Shown: in pieces, positions 28,322-38,186 of the stretch
Layout: every line of letters starts with the position of its first letter
Position numbering within the stretch: the stretch's first letter is position 1
NCBI GenBank assembly: GCA_022823365.1
Contig: JAJDXG010000030.1
Coordinates: forward strand, 1-64,000
DNA length: 64,000 nt
Source: Gemmatimonadota bacterium
GTDB lineage: Bacteria; Gemmatimonadota; Gemmatimonadetes; Longimicrobiales; Gaopeijiaceae
Direction of reading: 5' to 3'
Position numbers and translations under genes: made by a program
Notes under the pieces: model-generated
Databases searched by the model: none
What the model was told of the DNA's origin: nothing
The model's input: the letters and a program-made list of their open reading frames with translations, nothing else

Positions 28322-29578
28322 ATGAAGGCTCTGTTCTCGCGGTGGGCCCTCGACAGCGGCCTCATCCTCGCCCTGCTCGCGCTCTCCGCCTTCGGCGTGG
28401 CGATGATCTATTCGACCGGCCAGCTGAACGTGCCCAGCCCCGTCGTCGAGGGCGTGTGGATCCGGCAACTGGTATGGTTCGCGTTCGGGCTGACGGCCTT
28501 CACCATCGTCAGCCGGATCTCGAGCAACTGGATCGAGTGGGTGTCGGTGCCCGCCTATGTGCTGGCGGTCGTGTTGCTGGCCGTCACATTGGTCGTGGGT
28601 ACCGGCCGCGGCACCGCGGCCGGGGTGACCAGCTTCCTCCAGTTCGGCGGCTTTCAGTTCCAGCCGGCCGAAGTCGCCAAGATTGCGACCATCCTGGCGC
28701 TGGCGCGCCTCATGGCCTCACGGCTGGAAGCGCCCGGACATCGTTCCAGGCCATCGTGGCAGCTGACCGATGTCATCGGGCCGTGCGCGCTGGTGGGGCT
28801 TCCCCTCGTCCTGGTCCTGCTACAGCCGGATCTGGGCACCGCAATGGCCTTCGTGGGCATCCTGATGGCGGTGCTCTTCTGGTCGGGAATCCCGCTGACC
28901 TACCTGTTCCTGCTGGTGAGCCCCGCCATCGCGCTGGTCGTCTCCTTCAACACCTGGCTGTTCTCGGCGTACATGGTGGCGCTGATCGGGCTTCTCTATC
29001 TGCGCCGCTCCCGCCTCTACACCTTCGAGTACGTGGCGGTGCTCGCGTTCAATCTGGCCGTGGGCACGGTCGCCCGGCTCCTCTGGGATTCCCTGGCACC
29101 CTACCAGCAGAACCGGGTGCTGGTGTTTCTCGATCCCGGCCTCGACCCGCAGCAGGCGGGTTACCACCTCGTCCAGTCGAAGGTTGCCATTGGCAGCGGT
29201 GGATTGACCGGCAAAGGGTTTACGCTGGGCACCCAGAAGCGGTTCAACTTCCTGCCCGAGCAGCACACCGATTTCATCTTCGCGGTGATCGGGGAAGAGT
29301 TCGGCTTCGTGGGCACGCTGCTGGTTCTTTCCGGCTTCGCCTATGTTCTGTTCCGGCTCATCCGCATGGCGACCGGAACCGGCAGTCACTTTGCAAGCTT
29401 CGTGCTCTTCGGTATCTTCGGCGCCTGGATTACCCACGTCTTCGTAAACACCGGAATGACCGTCGGGCTGGTGCCGGTGACGGGCATTCCCCTTCCGTTC
29501 ATCAGCTACGGGGGCTCCTTTCTGCTGATGTGCTGGGTGGCTGCGGCGCTCGCCGTGCGCGTCGCCCGGCAGAACTGA
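28322..29578 (+). CDS. rodA: Peptidoglycan glycosyltransferase RodA
   Basis: SEDS-family polymerase that makes glycan strands for cell elongation with PBP2. 418 residues with about ten membrane helices. Family blocks include FQFQPAEVAKIATILALARLM, LVLVLLQPDLGTAMAFVGILMAV (with the Asp of the QPDLGTA motif), GLTGKGFTLGTQKRFNFLPEQHTDFIFAVIGEEFGF and TGMTVGLVPVTGIPLPFISYGGS. It closes the mreBCD-mrdA-rodA set; accD begins 8 bp later on the same strand. Confidence 0.96.
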   Translation: MKALFSRWALDSGLILALLALSAFGVAMIYSTGQLNVPSPVVEGVWIRQLVWFAFGLTAFTIVSRISSNWIEWVSVPAYVLAVVLLAVTLVVGTGRGTAAGVTSFLQFGGFQFQPAEVAKIATILALARLMASRLEAPGHRSRPSWQLTDVIGPCALVGLPLVLVLLQPDLGTAMAFVGILMAVLFWSGIPLTYLFLLVSPAIALVVSFNTWLFSAYMVALIGLLYLRRSRLYTFEYVAVLAFNLAVGTVARLLWDSLAPYQQNRVLVFLDPGLDPQQAGYHLVQSKVAIGSGGLTGKGFTLGTQKRFNFLPEQHTDFIFAVIGEEFGFVGTLLVLSGFAYVLFRLIRMATGTGSHFASFVLFGIFGAWITHVFVNTGMTVGLVPVTGIPLPFISYGGSFLLMCWVAAALAVRVARQN

Positions 29579-29585
29579 ACAAGCC

Positions 29586-30443
29586 ATGGCCTGGTTCAAC
29601 AAGCCCAAGAAGCCGTTGCGCGCTCAGGATCGTCGGGATGTTCCGAGCGACGTCTTCAGGAAGTGCCCGGGCTGCGGCGCCATCGTATACCGCGAAAAAC
29701 TCACGCAGAATCTCTCCGTGTGTCCAGAGTGCGGGTTCCACTTCAGATTCAAGGCCTCCGACTATCTGCGTCTGCTGGTGGACGAAGGTTCCTTCAGCGA
29801 GGAACACGCGGGCCTGGCCAGCGCCGACCCCCTGGGCTTCGTCGACTCGAAGCCCTACACCGCCCGGGTGCAGGTGGCCGAGCAGCGTGCCGGACGGCCG
29901 GAAGCCATGGTGGTGGGTTCGGGCAAGCTGGACGGCATCCCGGTGTCGCTGGCGGTGATGGACTTTTCCTTCATCGGAGGATCGATGGGATCGGTGGTGG
30001 GGGAGAAGCTGGCCCGAATCATCGACAGGTCGCTGCGTGAGAGTGTCCCGCTTGTCGTCGTGAGCGCCTCCGGCGGAGCCCGCATGCAGGAGGGGATCCT
30101 GTCGCTGATGCAGATGGCGAAGACGGCAACATTGCTGGCGAGGCTGCACGAGGCCGGCCTGCCCCACATATCCATCCTCACCAACCCCACAGCGGGCGGG
30201 GTAACAGCGTCCTACGCCATGCTGGGCGACGTCAACCTCGCGGAACCCGACGCCTTCATCGGGTTTGCCGGGCCCCGCGTGATCGAGGAGACGATCCGGC
30301 AGGAGCTTCCGGACGGGTTTCAGCGATCCGAGTTCCTTCTCGAGCACGGCATGCTCGACTGCGTCGTGCCGCGCAAGGAATTGAAGGCCACCGTTGCACT
30401 TCTGCTACGGCACATGTGGGCGGGGTGGAAGCCCCAGGGCTGA
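29586..30443 (+). CDS. accD: Acetyl-CoA carboxylase carboxyltransferase subunit beta
   Basis: Zinc-containing half of the carboxyltransferase that makes malonyl-CoA for fatty acid synthesis. 285 residues. The zinc ribbon is C27-x2-C30 and C46-x2-C49 (KCPGCGAIVY ... VCPECGFHF). The crotonase-type core has SASGGARMQEGILSLMQMAKT and PTAGGVTASYAMLGDVNLAEPDAFIGFAGPRVI. The partner accA is not in this window. accD followed by folC is a common bacterial order. Confidence 0.97.
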   Translation: MAWFNKPKKPLRAQDRRDVPSDVFRKCPGCGAIVYREKLTQNLSVCPECGFHFRFKASDYLRLLVDEGSFSEEHAGLASADPLGFVDSKPYTARVQVAEQRAGRPEAMVVGSGKLDGIPVSLAVMDFSFIGGSMGSVVGEKLARIIDRSLRESVPLVVVSASGGARMQEGILSLMQMAKTATLLARLHEAGLPHISILTNPTAGGVTASYAMLGDVNLAEPDAFIGFAGPRVIEETIRQELPDGFQRSEFLLEHGMLDCVVPRKELKATVALLLRHMWAGWKPQG

Positions 30444-30478
30444 AGCCCCCCGGCGCCGCTCCGCACCCGCTGGAGAAT

Positions 30479-31789
30479 GTGGCGTTGAAGGCCGGGGCGC
30501 CCGCGATGCACGAACTGTTTCCGCGGCTGGGGCATGGCGTCCGGTGGGGTCTCGAACGAACCCGGTCCCTGCTCGCGACCCTGGGGCAGCCACAGCTCGC
30601 CTGGCCGTCGATCCACATCGGCGGGACCAACGGGAAGGGGTCGGTGGCGGCGATGTGCGCCGGGGTACTGAGGGAGGCCGGCCTGCGCACCGGGCTCTAC
30701 ACATCGCCCCACCTGTGCGATTTCCGTGAGCGCATCCAGGTCGATGGCCGTCCGGTCGAACACGAGACCATGACGCGGGTGGCGGCCGACCTGCATGCCG
30801 CCGTGGACCGGATCGGGCCCACCTTCTTCGAAGCGACCACCGCCCTGGCCTTCGGGGTCTTCGCCGACCGGGAAGTCGACATCGCCGTGGTGGAGGTCGG
30901 ACTGGGCGGCCGCCTCGACGCGACCAACGTGATCATCCCGTTGGTGACCTGCATCACCAACGTCTCGCTCGACCACGCGGACTACCTGGGCCCCACGGTG
31001 GAGGACATTGCCCGCGAGAAGGCCGGGATCATCAAGCCGGGCATTCCCATCCACACGAGCGAGACGGGCGGGCCCGTCCTGCGAATCCTGAGGGATCGGG
31101 CAACGCGGGCCGAGGCTCCCTTCTTCGTGCTCGATCCACCCGGCGACCTGCGGGACCTGGAGCTCTCGAGGGCCCGCACGAGCTTTCGCATGTCGTCCGA
31201 CGCCTGGGGTGACCTCGAACTCTCGGTGCCGTTGGCGGGAAGGCACCAGGCGGCCAACGCGGCGCTGGCGGCGAGGGCGCTCGAATCGCTTCCAGGGAAG
31301 CTTCGGCCCGCTCGACGCGCCGTCGTGCGGGGCCTGGAGGGGGTGAGTTGGCCGGGCCGGGTACAACTGGTGCGGCAGAGCGGCGTAACCTGGGTCTTCG
31401 ACGTGGCTCACAACGTCGCCGGAATGGAGACGCTCGCCACCACCCTGCGGCCACTCGGTCTTGCGCGGCCGATCGTGGTTCTCGCGGGCATCCTGGGGGA
31501 CAAGGACTGGGGAGGCATGCTACCGGGTCTCCTCGCGACCGCCGACGCAGCGGTCCTGACCCAGCCCCCGTCCGCGCCCGGCGAGCGGAGGTGGAACCCC
31601 GGACAGGTGGCCGCCGCGCTCGCACCAAGGTTCACGGTCGAGGTGGAGGCGGACTTCGGCAGCGCTCTGGCCAGAGTGGCTGAACGGGCAGAGGGCGGCA
31701 CGGCGGTGGTCACGGGGTCCTGCCACACGGTCGGCAGCGCCCTCGACGAGCTCTGCATCCAGCCGTTCCCAATCCCTTTCCGGGTTTGA
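30479..31789 (+). CDS. folC: Folylpolyglutamate synthase / dihydrofolate synthase
   Basis: Adds glutamate to folates and possibly makes dihydrofolate. About 436 residues from GTG 30479, preceded by GGAG; ATG 30506 is the main alternative (427 residues). The longer start gives about 23 residues before GLERTRSLLATLG, close to the spacing in characterised FolC proteins. The P-loop is GGTNGKGSVAAMCAGVL; TSPHLCDFRERIQVDG and VVEVGLGGRLDATNVI are further Mur-ligase-type blocks; DVAHNVAGMETLA belongs to the C-terminal domain. An open frame further upstream to 30416 overlaps accD. Confidence 0.94.
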   Translation: MALKAGAPAMHELFPRLGHGVRWGLERTRSLLATLGQPQLAWPSIHIGGTNGKGSVAAMCAGVLREAGLRTGLYTSPHLCDFRERIQVDGRPVEHETMTRVAADLHAAVDRIGPTFFEATTALAFGVFADREVDIAVVEVGLGGRLDATNVIIPLVTCITNVSLDHADYLGPTVEDIAREKAGIIKPGIPIHTSETGGPVLRILRDRATRAEAPFFVLDPPGDLRDLELSRARTSFRMSSDAWGDLELSVPLAGRHQAANAALAARALESLPGKLRPARRAVVRGLEGVSWPGRVQLVRQSGVTWVFDVAHNVAGMETLATTLRPLGLARPIVVLAGILGDKDWGGMLPGLLATADAAVLTQPPSAPGERRWNPGQVAAALAPRFTVEVEADFGSALARVAERAEGGTAVVTGSCHTVGSALDELCIQPFPIPFRV

Positions 31790-31813
31790 CGCGTCGAGCG
31801 AAGCGCATAGATT
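31786..31813 (+). promoter_or_regulatory. Candidate hisS promoter overlapping the folC stop codon
   Basis: TTGACG (31786-31791, 5 of 6 matches) contains the folC TGA, and TAGATT (31808-31813) follows after 16 bp. The expected start of transcription, about 7 bp further on, falls at or one base before the hisS ATG at 31821. There is no purine-rich ribosome-binding site in between (CGCCGCC only), so hisS may be translated from a leaderless mRNA. Confidence 0.4.
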
Positions 31814-31820
31814 CGCCGCC

Positions 31821-33125
31821 ATGCCGAAAGGGAAAGCCTTCCCCAGACTTCCGGGCTTTCGGGACTTCGCCCCGGAGGCCCTGGCCGAGCGGGAGCATGT
31901 GTTCAGAAGCTGGCGCAGCATGGCGCGTCGCTACGGCTTCCAGGAATACGACGGTCCCCCGCTGGAACCGCTGGAACTCTACCGGGAAAAGAGCGGCGAC
32001 GAAATCGTCGGGCAGCTGTACGCATTCGTCGACAAGGGTGGGCGTGAGGTATCGCTGCGCCCTGAAATGACGCCGTCACTCGCGCGCATGCTCGGCGAGC
32101 GGAGCCGGGCCATGGCGAAGCCCATCCGCTGGTTTTCGATCCCGCAGCTCTTTCGCTACGAGCGACAGCAGCGGGGGCGTCTGCGGGAGCACTTCCAGTG
32201 GAACGTCGACATCCTCGGCGAGGCCGGCACGGGCGCGGACGCGGAAGTCCTGGCGGTGGCGGTCGACGCCCTGCGGGCGCTGGGCCTTGGACCGGACGAC
32301 TTCCTGGCCCGGGTCTCGGATCGCCGCCTGTTGTCTGCGATTCTCGACGCGCTGGGCGTGCCGGGAGACCGGATCGGCGCAACCTATGTCCACATAGACA
32401 AGTACGAACGGGTGGGCCCGGATCTGACGCGCGCCCGGCTGCACGAATCCGCCGGGCTGGCCCCCCGGGCCGTGGATTCACTTCTGGAGATCCTGGACGG
32501 TTCCGGACTGGAAGTGGTCGAAGACCTGCTTGGCGAACGCGATGCCGTGGGCGCCAGCCTCGCCGAACTGCGCCGCTACCAGGCGGACCTGACGGCGATG
32601 GGGCTGGGTCCATTCCTTCGCTTCGACCTGCGCATCGTGCGCGGGCTGGCGTATTACACCGGCATCGTCTTCGAGCTCTTCGATCGCCGGGGCGAAATGC
32701 GCGCCATCTGCGGGGGAGGCCGCTATGACGATCTGCTCGAGCGGGTCGGCGGCGAACCTCTTGCGGCGGTGGGGTTCGGAATGGGGGATGTGGTGCTCAC
32801 CGAATTGCTGCGCGATCGGGGACTGCTCCCGCGGCCGACCGCCGCGATGGACTGGTTCATCGCCAGCGTGTCGCCGGCCCAGCGTCTGCTGGGACGGGAA
32901 ATCGCCCATGCCCTGCGGGAGGCGGGTTCCACCGTCTCCTATGCCCTGGAACAACGTCCCGTGCGCAAGCAGCTGGCCATGGCCGCCCGCCAGGGGGCGC
33001 GCAGGGTCATACTTCTGGGGCCGGAGGAGACGGCGAGAGGGGTGGCGGTGATCCGCGACATGGCGCAGGGCAGCCAGCAGGAAATCTCGCTGGCCGACCT
33101 GCGCCGGGGCAGGCCGACGCCATGA
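31821..33125 (+). CDS. hisS: Histidyl-tRNA synthetase
   Basis: Class II synthetase for histidine. 434 residues. Motif 1 lies around YGFQEYDGPPLEPLELY, LRPEMTPSLARML is the histidine-A-type block, motif 2 is FRYERQQRGRLREHFQWNVD, and the histidine-specific loop reads RGLAYYTGIVFELFDRRGEMRAICGGGRYDDLL. A complete anticodon-binding domain follows (from about 335), which argues against the HisZ regulatory paralog. The gene has its own candidate promoter. Its stop overlaps the next gene in ATGA. Confidence 0.95.
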   Translation: MPKGKAFPRLPGFRDFAPEALAEREHVFRSWRSMARRYGFQEYDGPPLEPLELYREKSGDEIVGQLYAFVDKGGREVSLRPEMTPSLARMLGERSRAMAKPIRWFSIPQLFRYERQQRGRLREHFQWNVDILGEAGTGADAEVLAVAVDALRALGLGPDDFLARVSDRRLLSAILDALGVPGDRIGATYVHIDKYERVGPDLTRARLHESAGLAPRAVDSLLEILDGSGLEVVEDLLGERDAVGASLAELRRYQADLTAMGLGPFLRFDLRIVRGLAYYTGIVFELFDRRGEMRAICGGGRYDDLLERVGGEPLAAVGFGMGDVVLTELLRDRGLLPRPTAAMDWFIASVSPAQRLLGREIAHALREAGSTVSYALEQRPVRKQLAMAARQGARRVILLGPEETARGVAVIRDMAQGSQQEISLADLRRGRPTP

Positions 33126-33628
33126 CCTCTCGCCGGGCAGGCCGGCAACAGCCGCGAGCTCTTGTCTGGGCCGCCGCGTGCCTGTGCGCGGGAGCCTGTT
33201 CTCCCGACCGCCCACCCGATGCGAGGGAGGACGCGGCGCCCGCTCCGGCGCCCCCGGCAGCGCGTTCGTCCTTCGGCGCCGACGATGCCGAGGCGATTCC
33301 TCTCGTCCTCTTCGATGAGGCACCGGACCCGGTTCTGGAACGCCGCCTTACCCTTCATCTGCTCGCCCAGGAACCCGGCGGCCGCGCGGAATTCAGCCGA
33401 ACCCTGCGGGAGCTGCTGCCCGAACGCGCCGCCCGCGATTCGGCTCTGGTCGCGATCCGCGCGATCGTCTACCATGCGGCGGTGCCGCCGGGAGCGAATG
33501 AAGGGGATCTGGTGCCCGTGGCCTGGGGCGAATGGATTCCTCTTGAGGGCTGGTATGGCGAGGTCGGAACGGGGCGGGGGACCGGCCACCGGGTCTACTT
33601 CTATCACGGAACGCCCCCGGAATGGTAG
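33122..33628 (+). CDS. Putative lipoprotein of unknown function
   Basis: 168 residues. A basic start (MTSRRAGRQQPR) and hydrophobic stretch lead to the lipobox CAGAC with the lipidated Cys at about residue 27. A Pro/Ala-rich linker (about 40-48) precedes a folded part of about 115 residues ending in GHRVYFYHGTPPEW. No family is recognised. It is coupled to hisS by ATGA and overlaps the next small membrane protein by 7 bp, so these two and proS are probably co-transcribed. Confidence 0.75.
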   Translation: MTSRRAGRQQPRALVWAAACLCAGACSPDRPPDAREDAAPAPAPPAARSSFGADDAEAIPLVLFDEAPDPVLERRLTLHLLAQEPGGRAEFSRTLRELLPERAARDSALVAIRAIVYHAAVPPGANEGDLVPVAWGEWIPLEGWYGEVGTGRGTGHRVYFYHGTPPEW

Positions 33629-33912
33629 CCGACGGCAACAAGGGGGTGCGCCGGGACATGGCCCGCGCCGTGCGCCGGCTCAACATCCTCGAGTTCTTCA
33701 TTCTGGCCGCGGCCGCGGCCTTGTCCCTGGGCGGGGGCGCGCTGGTGGCGCTCCTCCTGAACGAGTTGACGGGCGCGCCCTTCCGGATATCGTGGTTCAT
33801 CTCCTCGCTCCTGCTCTTCAGCGTTCCCGGGTTCTTCGTACTTCGCCGAGAGAACAGACGCGACCCTTCCCGCGGCGCCGCGGGCCACCCCCAGGACCAG
33901 ACAAATGGCTGA
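33622..33912 (+). CDS. Small two-helix membrane protein of unknown function
   Basis: 96 residues. A basic, cytoplasmic N-terminus (about 1-22) is followed by two hydrophobic helices (about 24-46 and 57-75) separated by a short polar loop, then a basic tail. The shape is like that of AtpI/Gneg-type small membrane proteins, but no motif ties it to a family. An internal ATG at 33658 is a second possible start. It overlaps the lipoprotein gene before it and proS after it by 8 bp. Confidence 0.65.
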   Translation: MVADGNKGVRRDMARAVRRLNILEFFILAAAAALSLGGGALVALLLNELTGAPFRISWFISSLLLFSVPGFFVLRRENRRDPSRGAAGHPQDQTNG

Positions 33913-35365
33913 TGACAAGCGGCTGACGCCCCGGAGCGAGAGCTTCTCGGCCTGGTACAACGATGTCGTTCAGCGCGCGGAGCTGGCCGACTATTCGCCG
34001 GTGCGCGGGTGCATGGTCATTCGCCCCTGGGGGTACGCGATCTGGGAACTCATGCAGCAGGGACTGGACGGCCTCTTCAAGGAAACCGGCCACGAGAACG
34101 CCTATTTCCCCCTGCTCATTCCGATGAGCTTCATCGAGCGCGAGAAGGAGCACGTCGAAGGCTTCAAGCCCGAGCTCGCGGTGGTGAGCCACGCCGGCGG
34201 CAGGGAGCTCGATGAGCCCTATGTCGTTCGTCCGACCTCCGAGACCATCATCTATTCGATGTACGCGAAGTGGGTGCAGAGCTACCGCGATCTGCCCCTG
34301 CTGCTGAACCAGTGGTGCAATGTGATGCGCTGGGAGCTGCGCACACGGCTTTTCCTGCGGACCTCGGAATTCCTCTGGCAGGAGGGCCACACCGCGCATG
34401 CGACGCGGGAAGAGGCCGAAGAGGAGGCACGGCGCATGCTCGGGGTGTACCGCCAGTTCCAGGAGGACTGGATCGCGATGCCCCCGGTCAGCGGGCTCAA
34501 GAGCGAATCGGAGAAGTTTGCGGGCGCGGTGCGCAGTTACTCCGTGGAGGCGCTGATGCAGGACAATCGCGCGCTTCAGGCGGGAACCTCGCACTTCCTG
34601 GGACAGAACTTCTCGCGCCAGTTCGGCCTCACCTTCCAGAGCGAGGAGGGGCGCGAGGAACACGCCTGGAACACCTCCTGGGGCGTGTCCACGCGCATGG
34701 TCGGGGGCATGGTGATGACCCACGGCGACGACAACGGCATCGTCGTGCCGCCGCGGATCGCTCCGGCCCAGGTCGTGATCGTGCCCATCTGGCGCACGGA
34801 TGCGCAGCGCGTACTGGTGCTCGAGGAGGCCGACCGCTTCCGCGACCAGCTGGTCGCGGCGGGGGTGCGGGTGCGCATCGACGCCCGCGACCACCTCAAC
34901 CCGGGGGCCAAGTTCTACGAGTGGGAGCGCAAGGGCGCCCCCTTCCGCGCCGAAATCGGGCCGCGCGATGTGGCGAAGGGTCAGGTGGTGCTGGCCCGGC
35001 GGGTTCCGTTCTCGAGCAGCGAGCGCAAGCGCTTTCTGTCGCGCGAAGAGGCCCTGGCCACCCTGCCGGCTCTTCTCGACGCATTCCACGAAGACCTGCT
35101 CGAGGGCGCCCGCGCGCGCCGCGAAGCCAACTCCCACAGGGGGATCTCGGATCTCGGCGAGCTCAAGGAGATCCTGGACGCGGGGGGTGGGTTGGTGTAC
35201 ACCGGATGGAGCGGCGACCCCGACGTGGAGGAGAGGGTCAAGCAGGCGACCAGGGCCACGATCCGGGTCATCCCCGACGACGAGTTCGCGTCGTCCAGCC
35301 GGCCGTCGCGGTGCATCGGCGGCGGCGCTGCCAAAATGGAGGTGGCGTGGGCGCGGGCATACTGA
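33905..35365 (+). CDS. proS: Prolyl-tRNA synthetase, archaeal/eukaryotic-type
   Basis: Charges tRNA-Pro. 486 residues, the short form lacking the insertion editing domain of E. coli-type ProRS. SESFSAWYNDVVQRAELADYSPVRGCMVIRP is the start of the short (type 3) form. Motif 2 is RWELRTRLFLRTSEFLWQEGHTAH, and motif 3 lies in TSWGVSTRMVGGMVMTHGDDNGIVVPPRIAP. The protein ends in Tyr (ARAY), as archaeal-type enzymes do. Without the insertion domain, editing of Ala-tRNA-Pro would need a separate factor, which is not in the window. lysA begins 1 bp after the stop. Confidence 0.95.
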   Translation: MADDKRLTPRSESFSAWYNDVVQRAELADYSPVRGCMVIRPWGYAIWELMQQGLDGLFKETGHENAYFPLLIPMSFIEREKEHVEGFKPELAVVSHAGGRELDEPYVVRPTSETIIYSMYAKWVQSYRDLPLLLNQWCNVMRWELRTRLFLRTSEFLWQEGHTAHATREEAEEEARRMLGVYRQFQEDWIAMPPVSGLKSESEKFAGAVRSYSVEALMQDNRALQAGTSHFLGQNFSRQFGLTFQSEEGREEHAWNTSWGVSTRMVGGMVMTHGDDNGIVVPPRIAPAQVVIVPIWRTDAQRVLVLEEADRFRDQLVAAGVRVRIDARDHLNPGAKFYEWERKGAPFRAEIGPRDVAKGQVVLARRVPFSSSERKRFLSREEALATLPALLDAFHEDLLEGARARREANSHRGISDLGELKEILDAGGGLVYTGWSGDPDVEERVKQATRATIRVIPDDEFASSSRPSRCIGGGAAKMEVAWARAY

Positions 35366-35366
35366 G

Positions 35367-36620
35367 GTGACTCCGCTGGCTCGCTCGAACGGCGTGCTCC
35401 GCTGCGGACCGTTCGCCGTCGACGACATCGCCGCTCGCTTCGGGACCCCGCTCTACCTCTACGATGGGGCCTTGCTGGAAGACAGGTATCGCACCTTCGA
35501 AGCCGCTTTCGCGGGCGCCCGCCTGCTCGTGGCATATTCGGTCAAGGCCAACGGAAACCTGGCGCTCCTCAACCGCCTGGCCCATCTCGGTTCCGGCGCC
35601 GACATCGTGAGCGGGGGAGAGCTGGCGCGCGCTCTCGAGGCAGGGATTCCGGCAAAGCGGATCGTCTTCGCCGGCGCAGGCAAGAGCGAGGAGGAGCTGG
35701 GCGCCGGGCTGGAAGCCGGAATCTACGGGTTCAACGTCGAGAGCCGTGAGGAGCTGCATCTGCTCGAACGCATCGCCGTCCGGCGGGGCGTGCAGGCCCG
35801 CATCGCGCTGCGCGTGAACCTGGACATCGCCTCGCCCACGCCTCACGAGTACACGCGCACGGGGCATGCCGGCACCAAATTCGGGGTTCCTTCCGACGAG
35901 ATCATGGACCTCTATCGATGGGCGGCCTCCCGGGCCGCGCTGCGGGTCTCGGGCATCGCGGTCCACATCGGGTCGCAGATCGTGGACGCCGAACCGTACG
36001 AACGCGCCGCGCGCGAGGTCTTCGCCCTGGAGCAGGCGCTTTCCGACGAAGGCATCCCGCTCGAGTACGTCGATCTGGGTGGTGGATTCGGGGTCGCCTA
36101 CGGAGACGACTCCGAGATCGATCTCGCGCGCGTCGCCGCAGCGGTCCTGCCTGCCGTAAAACGGCGCGGCCTGCGGCTGGTGCTGGAGCCGGGCCGCTTC
36201 ATCGTGGGCGAATCCGGGACGCTCGTCGTGCGCGTGCTGTACGTCAAGCGATCCGGAAACAAGACTTTCGTGATCACCGACGGGGGCATGACCGAGCTGC
36301 TGCGCCCCAGTCACTACGGCGGGTATCACCAGGTCGAGCCGGTGCGCACCCGTCCGGGCGCTGCGCTGGTAGTGACCGACGTGGTGGGCCCAGTGTGCGA
36401 GGACGGCGACTTTCTCGCGCGCGACCGCGCCATCGAACTCCCTTCCGCGGGCGATCTGATGGTGGTGCGGACCGCGGGCGCCTACGGTTTCTCCATGGCC
36501 TCGAACTACAACAGCCGCCTGCGCCCCGCGGAAGTGCTGGTTGCCGGCGGCGGACTTCACCTGATCCGCCGGCGGGAGACCTTCGCCGATCTGATTCGGG
36601 GGGAGAGAATCCCGTCATGA
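35367..36620 (+). CDS. lysA: Diaminopimelate decarboxylase
   Basis: PLP enzyme, last step of lysine synthesis. 417 residues from GTG 35367; the frame stays open back to 34800 inside proS and is not used. The PLP lysine is K60 in [14 protein letters not shown]. The phosphate-binding glycine loop is [13 protein letters not shown], substrate-site [13 protein letters not shown] follows, and the catalytic Cys lies in [26 protein letters not shown] is the normal C-terminal block. The stop overlaps guaA in ATGA. Confidence 0.95.
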   Translation: MTPLARSNGVLRCGPFAVDDIAARFGTPLYLYDGALLEDRYRTFEAAFAGARLLVAYSVKANGNLALLNRLAHLGSGADIVSGGELARALEAGIPAKRIVFAGAGKSEEELGAGLEAGIYGFNVESREELHLLERIAVRRGVQARIALRVNLDIASPTPHEYTRTGHAGTKFGVPSDEIMDLYRWAASRAALRVSGIAVHIGSQIVDAEPYERAAREVFALEQALSDEGIPLEYVDLGGGFGVAYGDDSEIDLARVAAAVLPAVKRRGLRLVLEPGRFIVGESGTLVVRVLYVKRSGNKTFVITDGGMTELLRPSHYGGYHQVEPVRTRPGAALVVTDVVGPVCEDGDFLARDRAIELPSAGDLMVVRTAGAYGFSMASNYNSRLRPAEVLVAGGGLHLIRRRETFADLIRGERIPS

Positions 36621-38173
36621 CCCTCACGAGGCCGCGCGACCGGGTTCTGATCCTCGACTACGGATCGCAGTTCACCCAGCTCATCGCCCGCCGCGTCCGC
36701 GAGGAGCGGGTCTTCTGCGAGATCCACCCGCCGACCCGATCCGTGGAGTGGGTCCGGAGCTGGGCGCCCAGCGCGATCGTGCTCTCGGGCGGACCGTCCT
36801 CGGTCTACGAGGAAGATGGCCCGGGGGTGGAGCCGGAGCTGCTGCACATGGATGTTCCGGTTCTCGGAATCTGCTACGGCATGCAGCTGATCGCCGAACT
36901 GGAAGGTGGACGGGTGGAGTACGGCAAGCGCGAGTACGGACGAGCCGAGCTGCGCCTGAGGGAGACGGAAGGCCTGTTCGCGGGATTCGCGCGCGAACAT
37001 CCCGTCACGGTCTGGTGTTCACACGGCGACCACGTGGACCAGCCTCCGGAAGGGTATCGCGTCGTCGCTTCCACCGAAGGCCTCCCGGTGGCCGCGTTCC
37101 GGGCCGAGGACCGGGCCATCTACGGGGTGCAGTTTCATCCGGAAGTCGCGCATACCCCCGAGGGCGACCGGATGCTCTCCAATTTCCTCTTCCGCGTCGC
37201 CGGCTGCCGTCCGAGCTGGACGGCGAGCGCGTTCGTCGAAGAGAGCATCGTCGCCATCCGCGAGCAGGCGGGGAGCCGGTCCGTCATCTGCGGCCTCTCC
37301 GGCGGGGTCGATTCGTCGGTCGCGGCCACCCTGGTGCATCGGGCGCTCGGCGACCGCCTGACCTGCATCTTCGTGGACAACGGGCTCCTCCGGAAGGGCG
37401 AACGCGAGGGCGTCGAGCGCACCTTCCGCAGGCACATGGGGATGGAGCTTCTGGTTGCCGACGCGCGCGAAGAGTTCCTCGAAGGGCTGGCCGGGGCCGA
37501 CGATCCCGAGCGCAAGCGCCGGATCATCGGCGAGATCTTCATCCGCGTGTTCGAGCGCACGGCGCGAGAGGCCGGCAAGGACGCGTCCCTGCTGGTGCAG
37601 GGCACGCTCTATCCCGATGTCATCGAGTCCCTCTCCGTGCGGGGACCGTCCGCAACCATCAAGACCCATCACAATGTGGGCGGGCTCCCGGACGACATGC
37701 CGTTCGAGCTGATCGAGCCGCTCCGCGAGCTCTTCAAGGATGAGGTCCGCAGGGTGGGGCGGGAGCTGGGCCTCCCCGAGGCGTTCGTGGCGCGCCATCC
37801 CTTCCCGGGCCCCGGGCTTGCCGTGCGCATCCTGGGCGAAGTCACGTGGGAGCGGCTGGAGGTATTGCGCGAGGCGGACGCCATCTTTCTGGAGGAGATC
37901 CGTGCCGCCGGGCTCTACGACGAGATCTGGCAGGCGTTTGCGGTACTCCTGCCGGTGCGGTCCGTGGGCGTGATGGGCGACGCGCGCACCTACGAGTGCG
38001 CGGTGACGCTGCGCGCCGTGACCTCGCGCGACGGCATGACGGCCGACTGGTACCGGTTTCCGCCGGAAGTGCTGGCGCGCGCCTCCACCCGCATCATCAA
38101 CGAGGTCGCGGGGGTGAATCGCGTGGCCTACGACATCAGCTCCAAGCCCCCGGCCACCATCGAGTGGGAGTGA
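36617..38173 (+). CDS. guaA: GMP synthase (glutamine-hydrolysing)
   Basis: Converts XMP to GMP. 518 residues. The class I glutamine amidotransferase domain (1 to about 195) has the nucleophile Cys86 in LGICYGMQL and the His/Glu pair in [11 protein letters not shown]. The ATP pyrophosphatase domain has the P-loop [12 protein letters not shown], and the C-terminal dimerisation domain ends PPATIEWE, the canonical end. The true start is the ATG at 36617, shared with the lysA stop; an open upstream extension is a shadow of lysA. It is the last gene of the 29586-38173 block. Confidence 0.97.
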   Translation: MTLTRPRDRVLILDYGSQFTQLIARRVREERVFCEIHPPTRSVEWVRSWAPSAIVLSGGPSSVYEEDGPGVEPELLHMDVPVLGICYGMQLIAELEGGRVEYGKREYGRAELRLRETEGLFAGFAREHPVTVWCSHGDHVDQPPEGYRVVASTEGLPVAAFRAEDRAIYGVQFHPEVAHTPEGDRMLSNFLFRVAGCRPSWTASAFVEESIVAIREQAGSRSVICGLSGGVDSSVAATLVHRALGDRLTCIFVDNGLLRKGEREGVERTFRRHMGMELLVADAREEFLEGLAGADDPERKRRIIGEIFIRVFERTAREAGKDASLLVQGTLYPDVIESLSVRGPSATIKTHHNVGGLPDDMPFELIEPLRELFKDEVRRVGRELGLPEAFVARHPFPGPGLAVRILGEVTWERLEVLREADAIFLEEIRAAGLYDEIWQAFAVLLPVRSVGVMGDARTYECAVTLRAVTSRDGMTADWYRFPPEVLARASTRIINEVAGVNRVAYDISSKPPATIEWE

Positions 38174-38186
38174 GGAGGATGCGCCC

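Noticed and set aside
31821-33125. HisZ regulatory subunit of ATP phosphoribosyltransferase
   Set aside because: The full C-terminal anticodon-binding domain and the intact GGGRYDDL loop indicate a true HisRS, and no hisG is nearby.
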